Shown: positions 1-9,024 of the stretch, piece after piece
Layout of the letters: each line of letters opens with the position of its first letter
Numbering within the stretch: the stretch's first letter is position 1
Notes under the pieces: model-generated
The model's input: only the letters and a program-made list of their open reading frames with translations
Told to the model about the DNA's origin: nothing
Database searches by the model: none
Translations under genes and position numbers: made by a program
Origin: Rufibacter latericius
Lineage (GTDB): Bacteria; Bacteroidota; Bacteroidia; Cytophagales; Hymenobacteraceae
DNA: 64,000 bases
NCBI RefSeq assembly: GCF_003721515.1
Contig: NZ_RJJD01000001.1
Coordinates: forward strand, 682,001-746,000
Reading direction: 5' to 3'

Positions 1-1610
1 TCCAGGAGCAAGTCTACCAGACCCAGGGCGTTGGCTACGGGTCCGCGCAGGTTGTGGGAGATGATATAGGAGAATTGCTGCAGATCGCTCTTTTGCTTGT
101 AGAGGTCGTTGGCTAGTTGGGCTAACTCCAGTTCAGAGTTCTTCAGGGCGGAGATGTCGGTCTGTACCACCACGAAACGGGCTAATGCATTATTCCCGTC
201 GAAAACCGGGCTTATCTCTACACTGACCCATAAGCCCTCCCCGTCTTTTTTGCGGTTCAACACTTCAAATGACAGGGATTCTCCCTTGTGGAGTTTTTCT
301 TCAATAGGCTTATAGATAGATTGGTCTGCCTTTGGGTGGTGCAGCAACTCTGAGGGCCTTTTCCCGATGGCCTCTTCCAGGTGGTAGCCGTGCAGCCGCG
401 TGAACCCCTCGTTCACCCACTCAATGATTCCGTTTCTGTCAATAATGAGTACCCCATTGTTTGACTTGCTGGCTACCAGTGACAGCTTCTCCAACTCCTG
501 TTGCGCCTGTACCTTGTCGGTGACATCGTCAAAATAGATGGAGAGACCCTCCTCCGAAGGATAGGCTTTTACCTGAAACCATTTCCCGTGGCCTTTTAGA
601 TAGGTGGTAAACGTGACCGTCTTGCCGGTCTCAAACGCCCGATGGTAGTGGATGTAAGAGTCCCCACCTACCTCTTCGGGGAAAAGATCCCAAATATTCA
701 CCCCCAAGTCCTGATTTCCGGAAAAGGGAAGCAGGCGCTGGGCCTCTTTGTTCAAGTACGTGATGGTCCAGTCTCTGCTAATCGTCATAAAGGCATCGGT
801 GATGCTTTCCAGGATAGCATTGAGTTTCTGGGCTTGCCTCTGAATGGTTTCGTGGGCCAGTACCGTTTCCGTGATGTCCTTGCAGATGGTCTGCGCCCCA
901 ATCACCTCTCCGTTCACATACACCGGGTACTTGATGGTGTCAAAAACCCTTCTTTGGTTCTGAATGCACAGTTCAACCGTTCTTCTGACGGTGTGGCCCT
1001 GTAAAACGTCTCGCAAGGCAGCCTCTGCGATAGAAACAAGGTCGGGTGGCATAAAGGAAGAGCCGCTTCGGGAGAGGGCTTCTTCGCTGGTAAGTCCCCA
1101 AAGCTGGCAAAAGCTGTCGTTCACCTCCGTTACCATTCCTTCGTGGTTTTCCAGGAACACCACATCTGGGTTGTTCTGAAAAAGGGCTTTGTACCTTTGC
1201 TCACTTTCTTCTACCCGGCGCCGGCCTACCTGTAGTTCGGTGATATCACGGGCTACGCAGTACAGCAGGCCCTCTTCCTCAGACCAGGCCGCTGACCATA
1301 GAATAGGAACCGTTTTGCCGTTCTTATGGAGAAGCTGGTTCTCAAAATTCCCTTCTTTTAATCCGCTGGAGGCCACCTGAATGGCGCGGTGGGTTCGGTC
1401 CAAGTCCTCGGGGTGCAGCACTTCGGTGAAATGACGCCCTATCAGTTCTTTGCTCTCATACCCCAGCATGTCGGCGCTGGCTTCACTGACATAGGTGTAA
1501 ACCCCGTCAGCGTTCAGGGTGCAGATCATGTCCAGGGAGATCTGCGCCAGTTTCTCCCACTTGATCTCACTTCCCTCGGCCGGACCTACAGGTATCGTCG
1601 TATTGGTCAC
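1..1610 (-). CDS. Multi-PAS sensor histidine kinase, 3' part missing (window edge)
   Basis: The reading frame is open on the minus strand from about 1610 to the window edge, so only the N-terminal ~536 codons are visible. Four PAS-like repeats follow each other (roughly residues 15-120, 145-250, 270-375 and 390-500), with recognisable pieces such as GYESKELIGRHF and GYHLEEAIGKRPSELL. They lead into a HisKA-type H-box, ISHNLRGPVANALGLVDLL, with the phospho-accepting His near residue 519. The ATPase domain lies outside the window. No transmembrane segment is seen, so it is probably a soluble, multi-input PAS kinase. The start is uncertain: GTG at 1610 is the best upstream candidate because no ATG precedes the first PAS domain. 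No response regulator is adjacent on the visible side, so the signal and target cannot be named. Confidence 0.85.
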   Translation of the reverse strand, partial: MTNTTIPVGPAEGSEIKWEKLAQISLDMICTLNADGVYTYVSEASADMLGYESKELIGRHFTEVLHPEDLDRTHRAIQVASSGLKEGNFENQLLHKNGKTVPILWSAAWSEEEGLLYCVARDITELQVGRRRVEESEQRYKALFQNNPDVVFLENHEGMVTEVNDSFCQLWGLTSEEALSRSGSSFMPPDLVSIAEAALRDVLQGHTVRRTVELCIQNQRRVFDTIKYPVYVNGEVIGAQTICKDITETVLAHETIQRQAQKLNAILESITDAFMTISRDWTITYLNKEAQRLLPFSGNQDLGVNIWDLFPEEVGGDSYIHYHRAFETGKTVTFTTYLKGHGKWFQVKAYPSEEGLSIYFDDVTDKVQAQQELEKLSLVASKSNNGVLIIDRNGIIEWVNEGFTRLHGYHLEEAIGKRPSELLHHPKADQSIYKPIEEKLHKGESLSFEVLNRKKDGEGLWVSVEISPVFDGNNALARFVVVQTDISALKNSELELAQLANDLYKQKSDLQQFSYIISHNLRGPVANALGLVDLLL

Positions 1611-1783
1611 GCGTTTCTATCTATCTTAAAAATACCGGAACCCGAACAAACCTGATGGACGGTTATCCCCACTTCTCTTTTCCAGGGGCATAGGAAGCCT
1701 TTCCGGATATAAGATATTTTATATAACTTCTATGAAGACCAAATATACACTTATTGGGGATTTCTCTTGAGCCCGGACGCAGC

Positions 1784-1816
1784 TTTTAGGCGATTTCTAA
1801 GAAAACGCCTCTAAAA
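1784..1816. repeat. Dispersed intergenic quasi-palindrome, copy 1
   Basis: One of the most symmetrical copies: TTTTAGGCG, then a TTTC/GAAAA centre, then CGCCTCTAAAA. It lies 14 bases past the stop codon of the minus-strand gene at 1831-2265. The family is described in the findings. Confidence 0.6.
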
Positions 1817-1830
1817 TGCCTCCGGTTTGT

Positions 1831-2265
1831 TTAGGCGGCTTCTACGGTTTCTTTGGCGTGCACGGTTTTGGATTGGGCAGAGAGCAACCACCTTTCGGCG
1901 GCCAACTGGCTTTCGAAAATGCCAACTTTCACATTCTCTACATCTAGCCGGTGCACGTAGTCAGGGGATAAGTTGCTTTTAGGGGGCTTCACCCAGGCAA
2001 AGTACGCGCAGGTGGTTTTATCTAACTCCAGAAAACCCACGGTGGCGGCCCAGATGGCCGTTGCCTTCCAATGGGAGGTAACATTGGCGTTACTGTTCAG
2101 GATCATGTTGCATTTCTCCTGCTTGAGCATGCTCAGCAGATGTTGGCAGCCATCCATGACGTTTTGTTTGGTGATATCTCCCCACCAATCTACGTGAAGG
2201 ATATCTGTCTCCGTATTCACCCAGATGGTCACGTAAGGCTCTATTAACAAGATGGTTCTCCCCAT
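1831..2265 (-). CDS. Conserved-looking hypothetical protein, 144 aa
   Basis: Soluble protein of 144 residues with no signal peptide or membrane segment. The alternating pattern in the N-terminal half (DILHVDWWGDIT, then a helix around residues 35-50, then CNMILNSNANV) resembles the beta-alpha-beta order of small STAS or SpoIIAA-like domains. That is only a fold-level impression and no family motif is conclusive. The ATG at 2265 is followed by a continuous good frame. The gene is transcribed in the same direction as the histidine kinase, 220 bases upstream of it. Function is unknown; a role as a partner of the kinase is a guess from position only. Confidence 0.6.
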   Translation of the reverse strand: MGRTILLIEPYVTIWVNTETDILHVDWWGDITKQNVMDGCQHLLSMLKQEKCNMILNSNANVTSHWKATAIWAATVGFLELDKTTCAYFAWVKPPKSNLSPDYVHRLDVENVKVGIFESQLAAERWLLSAQSKTVHAKETVEAA

Positions 2266-2404
2266 AGCAGCAATTGGTTAACGTATTATTTTACCTTTAA
2301 AAAATATCATTAAATATAGGCTTAATTATTTCACCCCTCAAAATTTATTTTACGCTTTCTCTTCTCTTCCGGATATTTTTATCTGCCTGGCTTCCTTGCA
2401 CTTA

Positions 2405-2437
2405 TTTTGAAGCTGTTTTCCTGAAAACACCCCTAAA
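2405..2437. repeat. Dispersed intergenic quasi-palindrome, copy 2
   Basis: TTTTGAAGC, GTTTTCCTGAAAAC, CCCTAAAG. This copy is an exception in lying 140 bases upstream of a minus-strand start rather than after a stop codon. Confidence 0.5.
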
Positions 2438-2584
2438 GCATTCCTACAAATAATCTGTTTAAGCTTAAGGTTTCCGGCGAAAAGGGATTTCTGAAAAGGC
2501 TGATGAAAGAGACTCTCTGAAAAAAGGTTTACCGGAAAATGCCGGCGATTCCATGCTTATAGAAAATCTTAAGAAGAGCCCTTC

Positions 2585-2640
2585 TTAACAATTAGATAAC
2601 ATAGCATTAATATTCAGGCAATACCCCCGCTCTACTTTTG
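2585..2640 (+). promoter_or_regulatory. Candidate PhoB-type box and -7 promoter of the phosphate cluster
   Basis: A -7 box TACTTTTG lies at 2633-2640. Upstream, TTAACA (2585), ATAACA (2596) and ATTAAT (2606) recur at 11- and 10-base steps, the spacing of PhoB direct repeats on one face of the helix, covering about -55 to -30. The sequence is seen. Assigning it to PhoB is inference from the downstream genes. Confidence 0.45.
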
Positions 2641-2832
2641 CAGCAGGAAAAGGCAAATGCGTTCGGCTGCCAGACTTACGCTTAGACGCTTTGCCTTTTT
2701 TGGGGACAGAAGGAAACCACCGCTTGACCGCCATGACCACCTGATATCCTCACGCTACTCCTGTTTTCTGACTAAATCCAGGAAAAGTGCCTGTTTTCAC
2801 AAGAAGAACTTTATCTATTTCACTTTTTGCTT

Positions 2833-4104
2833 ATGTTCTCACCCATAAACAAAAAAGTAACAAGGGCTTATTTCAAAAAGATAAGCGCAATTGCTGCTTT
2901 TATTTTCTCTGCTTCTATGGCACAGGCGCAGGTAACGGTCACCTCTGCTCAGGATTCAGTGATTGCGCAACCTAAAAAAACCGAAGCTCCCAAATCGCAC
3001 TGGTATGACAAGATATCGCTGCGGGGCTACGTACAGGTTCGGTATAACCGCCTGCTGGAAACCAGCCCAACCCTCCGGACCGATTATGATAAATCTGTAG
3101 GCGACAAAGGTGGATTCCTGATCAGACGAGCCCGACTGGTGTTCAGCGGAAACGTGCACGAGCGCGTGTACATCTACATTCAGCCAGACCTGGCCTCTAC
3201 GCCTAGCGGAAGCTCAACCATTCATTTCGCCCAACTTCGTGACGCCTACGCAGACGTTTCACTGGACAAAAAGAAGGAATACCGCATTAGAATTGGCCAA
3301 AGCAAAATCCCGTACGGTTTCGAGAACATGCAGTCCAGCCAGAACCGCCTCACCCTGGACCGGAACGATGCCTTGAACAGTGCCTTGCCCAATGAGCGTG
3401 ATTTGGGTGTGATGTTCTACTGGGCACCGGAGCACATCCGGAAAAGATTCAGTGAACTGGCCAACAGCCGCCTCAAAGGCTCCGGTGATTACGGCGTATT
3501 CGGTTTGGGCGTGTACAACGGCCAAACCGCCAACCGGGCAGAAGCCAACAACAACCAGCACGTGGTAGCCCGGGTTTCTTACCCGTTTGCCTTCAAGAAC
3601 GGCCAGATTATAGAACCCGGCCTTCAGGCTTACACTGGTCTGTATACCGTTACTTCTGATCAGTTGAGCAGCGCCGAAGTGAAAGGCGGAGACTTCTCTG
3701 ATCACCGCGTAGCCGCCAGTGTGGTGGTTTATCCGCAGCCCTTCGGGTTCCAGGCGGAGTACAACGTGGGCAAGGGCCCAGAGTTTGATCCCGCTACCTA
3801 CAGCATCCAGACCAAGTCTTTGCAGGGGGGGTACGCCCAGGCCATGTATGCCTTTACCTTAGGAGAGCAGAACTTCATCCCGTTTGTGAAAGCCCAGTTC
3901 TACGAAGGCGGCAAGAAAGCTGAAACAGACGCCCGCTTCAGCAAGGTCTATGAGACTGAGATCGGGGTGGAATGGCAGCCGGTTCCCAACTTTGAACTGG
4001 CCACCCAATATACCATCACCGACCGCACCACCAAAGACGGCAAAAACCTGAACAACCGCCAGCACGGGCAACTCTTACGGGTACAGGCACAACTCAACTT
4101 TTAA
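2833..4104 (+). CDS. Phosphate-selective porin O/P family outer-membrane protein
   Basis: Outer-membrane beta-barrel of 423 residues. An N-terminal signal peptide ends at about MAQA-Q (residue 33). The mature part has the amphipathic alternation of the OprO/OprP family, starting at ISLRGYVQVRYNRL, and ends in a phenylalanine (VQAQLNF), as expected for barrel insertion. It probably admits phosphate or polyphosphate to the periplasm. It stands 28 bases upstream of pstS, consistent with a phosphate-starvation operon. I prefer the ATG at 2833; an in-frame TTG six bases earlier is possible. Family porins are about 400-440 residues long, so this one is complete. Confidence 0.85.
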   Translation: MFSPINKKVTRAYFKKISAIAAFIFSASMAQAQVTVTSAQDSVIAQPKKTEAPKSHWYDKISLRGYVQVRYNRLLETSPTLRTDYDKSVGDKGGFLIRRARLVFSGNVHERVYIYIQPDLASTPSGSSTIHFAQLRDAYADVSLDKKKEYRIRIGQSKIPYGFENMQSSQNRLTLDRNDALNSALPNERDLGVMFYWAPEHIRKRFSELANSRLKGSGDYGVFGLGVYNGQTANRAEANNNQHVVARVSYPFAFKNGQIIEPGLQAYTGLYTVTSDQLSSAEVKGGDFSDHRVAASVVVYPQPFGFQAEYNVGKGPEFDPATYSIQTKSLQGGYAQAMYAFTLGEQNFIPFVKAQFYEGGKKAETDARFSKVYETEIGVEWQPVPNFELATQYTITDRTTKDGKNLNNRQHGQLLRVQAQLNF

Positions 4105-4132
4105 TGCCTTTTGGCGAAAACGACGTAAAAAC

Positions 4133-5035
4133 ATGAAAACCAACACCATGAGATCCATCAAAACCCAGGTAAGCGGCTTATTGGTAGCTACCCTACTGTT
4201 GGGTGCCTGCGGAAAAGGCGGCGATGCCAAAACAGAGAATGTAGAAGCAGATAAATCTACTTCAAGCGCTACTTCCATCACCATCAAAGGAAGTGACACG
4301 GTTCTTCCGTTGGCCCAGCAGGAAGCAGAGAAATTCATGGGTAAAAACGCGGGTGCTTCCATCACCGTAGTGGGCGGCGGAACCGGCGTAGGTCTGTCTG
4401 CCATGCAAGAAGGCACCACTGACATCGCGATGGCTTCCCGCGGACTGAAAACTGAGGAGAAACTGAAACTGAAAGGCGCTAAGAAAGACGTGAAAGAAGC
4501 CCTGATTGCTTATGACGCGCTTTCGGTAATTGTGCACCCCAGCAACAAGGTAAACCAACTCACCCGCGAGCAACTGGAAAGCATCTTCACCGGCAAAATC
4601 ACCAACTGGAAAGAAGTGGGCGGCGCCGATGAGAAAATTGTGGCCTATTCCCGCGAGACTAGCTCCGGAACCTATGAGTTCTTCAAAGAGCACGTGCTGG
4701 ACAAAAAGAACTATGCCAACGGAATCCTCATGATGCCCGCCACTGGTTCCATCGTGCAATCCGTGAGCCAGACTACCGGCGCCATTGGGTACATTGGGTT
4801 GGCGTATGAAACCAAGGAAGTAAAATCCCTGGGTGTGTCGTATGACCAAGGCAAGACCTTTGTGGCCCCAAGCATGGAAACGGCCAAAAACAAGAGCTAC
4901 CCTATCTCCCGTCCGCTTTACTTCTTCTATGACGCCACCTCAGAAGCTAAGGTAAAACCCTTCGTGGACTACGTGCTATCCGCCGAAGGCCAGCAAATGG
5001 TCCAGGAGATTGGCTACATTCCGTTGAGCAAATAA
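4133..5035 (+). CDS. pstS: Phosphate ABC transporter substrate-binding lipoprotein PstS
   Basis: Periplasmic binding protein of 300 residues. It begins with a lipoprotein signal, lipobox LLGAC with the acylated Cys near residue 25, so it is probably membrane-tethered. The PBP-like domain carries phosphate-loop features: IKGSDTVLPLAQQ (about residues 49-61), GGGTGVGL (about 79-86), and SRETSSGTYEFF (about 173-184) with KITNWKEVGG just before it. It delivers phosphate to PstC/PstA. It lies between the porin and pstC with short gaps (28 and 24 bases). An alternative start is the ATG 18 bases downstream, which gives a more usual signal peptide. Confidence 0.93.
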   Translation: MKTNTMRSIKTQVSGLLVATLLLGACGKGGDAKTENVEADKSTSSATSITIKGSDTVLPLAQQEAEKFMGKNAGASITVVGGGTGVGLSAMQEGTTDIAMASRGLKTEEKLKLKGAKKDVKEALIAYDALSVIVHPSNKVNQLTREQLESIFTGKITNWKEVGGADEKIVAYSRETSSGTYEFFKEHVLDKKNYANGILMMPATGSIVQSVSQTTGAIGYIGLAYETKEVKSLGVSYDQGKTFVAPSMETAKNKSYPISRPLYFFYDATSEAKVKPFVDYVLSAEGQQMVQEIGYIPLSK

Positions 5036-5059
5036 TTTTCACTGCTTAGTTACACGACC

Positions 5060-6265
5060 TTGAAACGGTACTTCCACAACCTGGGTGAACGTGTCATTGA
5101 AGGATTGATTCTGATCAGCGGTACGGTGACCAGCATTACCGTACTGCTGATAGTTTTCTTTCTCTTCAAAGAAGGCCTGGGTATTTTCAGCCAGACTCCG
5201 GTAGCGGAAGGGTCCGTGATTTCCGTGCACCCCAATAACCCGGTCAAAGAGCTTTCCGCGGCCGAAGTGAAGGATATCTTTGACCAGAAGATCACCAACT
5301 GGAAAAAGGTGGGGGGAACAAATGCGCCCATCAAGCTTTTTGAGGTAGACGACATCACCGACTATTATACCGAGGAGCAGATTGGGGCCAACTTTGAATA
5401 CCTGCCCCAGCGCATTAATGAACTGGTGATCAAAGACCCCAATATCCTAGCCTTTTTTCCGGAAGAATACCTGGCTCCTGATTTTAAGGGAAAACGGATA
5501 GAATTGGCCAAAATCTCGCTAGGAAGTTTCCTGGGCGGCCGCGAGTGGTACCCTACCATTCAACCGGCAGTGCAGATGGGCGTTCTGTCACTTATCCTGG
5601 GCACACTTTGGGTTAGCTTGGGCGCCATTCTGATTGCCCTTCCCTTGGGTTTGGCAACTGCCATTTACCTGGCCGAGATCGCCAACCCTAAAATCCGAAA
5701 CATTCTAAAACCGGTGATAGAATTGCTCGCGGGTATTCCGTCGGTAGTTTATGGGTTCTTCGGGTTGGTGGTGATTGTGCCTTTGATTCAGGATGTTTTT
5801 GGATTGCCGGTAGGGGAAACAGCCTTGGCTGGTAGCATCATCCTGGGCATTATGGCGCTTCCTACCATTATCTCGGTGTCTGAGGATGCCATGCGCACCA
5901 CGCCGCGGGCCATGAAAGAAGCTAGCCTTGCTTTGGGCGCGAACAAATGGCAAACCATTTACAAAGTCATCATTCCGTACTCCATGTCGGGAATTTCTAC
6001 GGCGGCTATCTTAGGAATGGGTCGCGCCATTGGCGAGACCATGGCCGTGCTGATGGTGACGGGTAACGCCTCGGTGATTCCTCATACGTTTCTGGAACCG
6101 GTACGCACCATTCCGGCCACCATTGCCGCTGAGTTGGGCGAGGCTCCGCAAGGAGGCATCCACTATCAGGCACTCTTCGCGTTGGGCTGTATCCTGTTCC
6201 TGATGACGCTGGCCATTAACCTGACCGTGGATTTTGTATCGGCTAAACGAAAAGAGAACAGATAA
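5060..6265 (+). CDS. pstC: Phosphate ABC transporter permease PstC with an embedded PstS-like segment
   Basis: Inner-membrane permease of 401 residues, much longer than the ~300-320 of enterobacterial PstC. One N-terminal membrane helix (about 15-38) is followed by an extracytoplasmic region of ~130 residues before the conserved permease core (about 170-395). The core holds the EAA-type loop EDAMRTTPRAMKEASLALGA. Residues 56-95 closely resemble PstS residues 134-173, sharing VHP-N, IF, KITNWK and VGG. The start is a TTG at 5060 giving MKRYFHNLGERVIEG; no in-frame ATG exists close by, and the gap to pstS is 24 bases. It works with PstA and PstB to import phosphate. Confidence 0.92.
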   Translation: MKRYFHNLGERVIEGLILISGTVTSITVLLIVFFLFKEGLGIFSQTPVAEGSVISVHPNNPVKELSAAEVKDIFDQKITNWKKVGGTNAPIKLFEVDDITDYYTEEQIGANFEYLPQRINELVIKDPNILAFFPEEYLAPDFKGKRIELAKISLGSFLGGREWYPTIQPAVQMGVLSLILGTLWVSLGAILIALPLGLATAIYLAEIANPKIRNILKPVIELLAGIPSVVYGFFGLVVIVPLIQDVFGLPVGETALAGSIILGIMALPTIISVSEDAMRTTPRAMKEASLALGANKWQTIYKVIIPYSMSGISTAAILGMGRAIGETMAVLMVTGNASVIPHTFLEPVRTIPATIAAELGEAPQGGIHYQALFALGCILFLMTLAINLTVDFVSAKRKENR

Positions 6266-6267
6266 TC

Positions 6268-7152
6268 ATGGCTTTCGGAACTACCTCATCTTCGCATAAA
6301 AGCAAGAAGCTTACCCAAAGCATTGCCTTCTCCGTTTTCCGGCTGCTCAGTTTCTCGGTAGTCGCCATACTGATTGTGATTCTGGGCTTTATCCTCATCC
6401 AGGGCATTTCCGTGATCAGTTGGGAGTTCCTTACCGAAATGCCCCGGGCAGGCATGACCGAGGGCGGGATTCTGCCGGCCATTGTGGGTACGCTCTGTTT
6501 GGTGGTAGGCAGCATGTTGTTTGCGTTTCCCATTGGTATCTTATCGGGTATTTACATCAACGAGTACGCCAAAGACAGCTGGTTTAAGCGGTTCATCAAA
6601 CTTATGACGAATAACCTGGCCGGGGTTCCGTCTATTGTGTTCGGGTTGTTTGGGATGACCTTGTTCGTGAACCAGTTCGGGTTTGGGGACTCTATCCTGG
6701 CGGGTTCGCTTACGCTGGGGCTGCTGGCCTTGCCCGTGGTCATCAGAACCACCGAAGAAGCCCTGAAAGCCATTGATGATTCGTTCCGGATCGGGTCGCT
6801 GGCGCTGGGGGCCACCAAATGGCAGACCACCAGCCGGGTGGTGTTGCCCATGGCGTTCCCCAACATCATCACCGGCTTGATCCTTTCCATCGGAAGGGTG
6901 TCTGGCGAAACGGCTCCCATTTTGTTCACGGTTGCGGCGTATTTCCTGCCCAAGTTGCCCAACAGCATTTTTGACCAGGTTATGGCGTTGCCGTACCATT
7001 TGTACGTAATCTCCACCAGCGGCACCAACATTGAGGCCTCGCGCGCCATGGCCTACGGCACGGCTTTCGTGCTGATCATGATTGTGCTGCTGGCGAACCT
7101 ATTGGCCAACTGGCTGCGCCGATACTTCGGCAAAAAAGTAAAAATGAATTGA
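6268..7152 (+). CDS. pstA: Phosphate ABC transporter permease PstA
   Basis: Second inner-membrane permease subunit, 294 residues, the usual family length. Helices occur at about 25-50 and 70-95, with a conserved core ending near residue 290. The cytoplasmic coupling loop reads EEALKAIDDSFRIGSLALGA, parallel to that of PstC. The ATG lies two bases after the pstC stop, so the two are surely cotranscribed and probably translationally coupled. It lacks the long extracytoplasmic insertion seen in PstC. Confidence 0.94.
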   Translation: MAFGTTSSSHKSKKLTQSIAFSVFRLLSFSVVAILIVILGFILIQGISVISWEFLTEMPRAGMTEGGILPAIVGTLCLVVGSMLFAFPIGILSGIYINEYAKDSWFKRFIKLMTNNLAGVPSIVFGLFGMTLFVNQFGFGDSILAGSLTLGLLALPVVIRTTEEALKAIDDSFRIGSLALGATKWQTTSRVVLPMAFPNIITGLILSIGRVSGETAPILFTVAAYFLPKLPNSIFDQVMALPYHLYVISTSGTNIEASRAMAYGTAFVLIMIVLLANLLANWLRRYFGKKVKMN

Positions 7153-7156
7153 TTCC

Positions 7157-7190
7157 GTTTTTAGCGTAAATTCCAGAAAACAGCCTTAAA
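7157..7190. repeat. Dispersed intergenic quasi-palindrome, copy 3
   Basis: GTTTTTAGCG, TTCCAGAAAA, CAGCCTTAAAG. It starts four bases after the pstA stop and ends 42 bases before pstB. Confidence 0.55.
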
Positions 7191-7232
7191 GCCAGTGGCT
7201 TATTTCTTTCCCGCTGCCTCCTATAGTTTGAT

Positions 7233-7985
7233 ATGAATAGTGTAGAAACCAAAGACGTTCACCTTTATTACGGCGATTTTCATGCGCTCAAAGGAATTAC
7301 CATGGCCATGAAAAAGAACCAGGTAACGGCTTTCATTGGCCCCTCGGGCTGCGGCAAGTCTACGTACCTGCGCTGCTTCAACCGCATGAACGACCTCATT
7401 GACGGCGTGAAGATTGAGGGCGACATCCTCATTGACGGGGTAGACATTTACAAAACCAACATCCAGGTAGATGATCTGCGCAAGCATGTGGGCATGGTGT
7501 TCCAGAAACCGAATCCCTTCCCTAAGTCCATCTTTGAGAACGTAGCCTATGGGTTGCGGGTGAACGGCACCAAAGACAAGCAGTTCATTGAGGAGCGTGT
7601 GGAACGTTCTCTCAAGCAGGCTAACCTCTGGGAAGAGGTGAAGGACAAGCTCAAGAAAAGCGCTTTTGAGCTTTCCGGTGGCCAGCAGCAGCGCCTTTGT
7701 ATTGCCCGGGCGCTGGCCATTGAACCATCGGTGGTGTTGATGGACGAACCTACTTCGGCATTGGACCCGCTGTCTACCGCTAAGACCGAGGAACTCATCC
7801 ATCAGCTCAAGGAGAACTACACCATCGTGATTGTGACGCACAACATGCAGCAGGCCGGTAGGGTAAGCGATTACACGGCGTTCTTCTACCTGGGCGAGTT
7901 GGTGGAGTACGCAAAGACCAAAACCCTGTTCACCAACCCCAAAGACCAGCGCACGCAGAACTATATCACGGGCCGTTTTGGGTGA
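7233..7985 (+). CDS. pstB: Phosphate ABC transporter ATPase PstB
   Basis: Cytoplasmic ATPase of 250 residues. Walker A is GPSGCGKST (about 34-42), the Q-loop region is [17 protein letters not shown], the signature is LSGGQQQR (about 149-156), Walker B is [12 protein letters not shown], and the H-loop is [10 protein letters not shown]. The text [18 protein letters not shown] is diagnostic of PstB among ABC ATPases. It energises PstC/PstA. A gap of 80 bases to pstA, filled partly by a dispersed quasi-palindrome, could allow differential expression from the permeases. Confidence 0.96.
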   Translation: MNSVETKDVHLYYGDFHALKGITMAMKKNQVTAFIGPSGCGKSTYLRCFNRMNDLIDGVKIEGDILIDGVDIYKTNIQVDDLRKHVGMVFQKPNPFPKSIFENVAYGLRVNGTKDKQFIEERVERSLKQANLWEEVKDKLKKSAFELSGGQQQRLCIARALAIEPSVVLMDEPTSALDPLSTAKTEELIHQLKENYTIVIVTHNMQQAGRVSDYTAFFYLGELVEYAKTKTLFTNPKDQRTQNYITGRFG

Positions 7986-8010
7986 TGGGGAAGAATTAAA
8001 ACCCGAGTAC

Positions 8011-8046
8011 GTTTCAGGGGTATTTTAGGCAAAAGGGCCTTAAAGC
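8011..8046. repeat. Dispersed intergenic quasi-palindrome, copy 4
   Basis: GTTTCAGGGG, TTTTAGGCAAAA, GGCCTTAAAG. It starts 25 bases after the pstB stop and aligns block by block with the copy at 23379. Confidence 0.5.
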
Positions 8047-8116
8047 ACCCACCCGATGCGCATCGGGGAAAACCTTCTTTTCAAGTATCTTCCTTTAGCA
8101 GAACCAGGTTATACCT

Positions 8117-8803
8117 ATGAATCAATTAGACAAAGAACTTCTCCGGATCAAAACCAAAGTAGAGGAGATGTGGGATTTGGTGGACTTCCAGTTGACGGCT
8201 GGACGGGAGGCGCTGCTTACCTCCAATCCGGATTTGGCCAAAAAGGTGATCAAGAGCGGAAAAAAAGTGAACGCCTATGACATCAAGATAGACCGCATGT
8301 GCGAGAACATCTTCGCGCTGTTTAACCCGGTGGCTGTGGATCTGCGTTGGGTGCTGGCCATTCTCAAGATCAATTCCAACTTGGAGCGCATAGGCGACTA
8401 TGCCGAGAGCATCGCCCATATGCTCAAAGAAGCGAACCCGCCCATTGAACCTACTTTATTGGCCGATAGCCGGTTCCTGGAAATGTTCGAAGCGTCGGAA
8501 ACCATGCTCAAAAACGTGCGGATCGCTTTTCTGGAGGAAAACACCGAGCTGGCCCGCCAAGTGATCAAGCAGGACAAACTCCTGAACAAGATCCACGGGA
8601 AAACAGACAAGGTCCTGATGCGGTACTTCCAGACCCATCCAGACAATATTTTCCAAAGCCTGAAAGTGTCGGGGATTATCCGGAAACTGGAACGGATTGG
8701 GGACCATACCACCAACATTGCCGAGGAGATTGTCTTCTACGTAGATGCCAAGGTGGTGAAGCATCAGCAGAAAAAGAAGAAAAACAAAGGCTCAGAGGAT
8801 TAA
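8117..8803 (+). CDS. phoU: Phosphate signalling regulator PhoU
   Basis: Cytoplasmic protein of 228 residues made of two three-helix PhoU repeats. Each repeat holds the metal-binding E-R-I-G-D signature: ERIGDYAESIAHM (about 92-104) and ERIGDHTTNIAEEI (about 195-208). PhoU restrains Pst transport and the PhoR/PhoB response when phosphate is plentiful. The C-terminus is a lysine-rich tail. It is the last gene of the pst cluster; no phoR or phoB lies in the window, so the two-component partner must be elsewhere. Confidence 0.94.
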   Translation: MNQLDKELLRIKTKVEEMWDLVDFQLTAGREALLTSNPDLAKKVIKSGKKVNAYDIKIDRMCENIFALFNPVAVDLRWVLAILKINSNLERIGDYAESIAHMLKEANPPIEPTLLADSRFLEMFEASETMLKNVRIAFLEENTELARQVIKQDKLLNKIHGKTDKVLMRYFQTHPDNIFQSLKVSGIIRKLERIGDHTTNIAEEIVFYVDAKVVKHQQKKKKNKGSED

Positions 8804-8856
8804 GGCCGGGGCAAGCGAAGAGGCTCTGACCGGTATTCTGGTAAGCCAGGGTTTGC

Positions 8857-8890
8857 TTTTAGGCCTCTTTTCTGAAAACAGGCTCTAAAC
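8857..8890. repeat. Dispersed intergenic quasi-palindrome, copy 5
   Basis: TTTTAGGCC, TTTTCTGAAAAC, AGGCTCTAAAC. It starts 53 bases after the phoU stop in the convergent gap before the small minus-strand gene; a highly symmetrical copy. Confidence 0.6.
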
Positions 8891-9024
8891 ATGGTTTTTC
8901 AGGCCCGAAGAGCCAGATGTACTTTTAAGGCTTTGCAGCAGACGGAAGACCCGGGAATGCCTTGTTTTTCTGTATCGATTCGTGCTAAACGAAGCAGATA
9001 AAGGAGAAAACAGGTAGAGGGGTT

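Larger units (their letters stand above)
2266..2832. other. Divergent intergenic region before the phosphate cluster
   Basis: This AT-rich gap of 567 bases separates the minus-strand hypothetical gene from the porin. It holds a copy of the dispersed quasi-palindrome (2405-2437) and the candidate PHO box and promoter at 2585-2640. The leader of about 190 bases before the porin start has no convincing ORF. Confidence 0.7.

Noticed and set aside
3259-3705. Long minus-strand ORF opposite the porin
   Set aside because: Antisense shadow caused by codon bias of the real gene; the same holds for long antisense ORFs opposite pstS, pstA, pstB, tgt, purL and typA.
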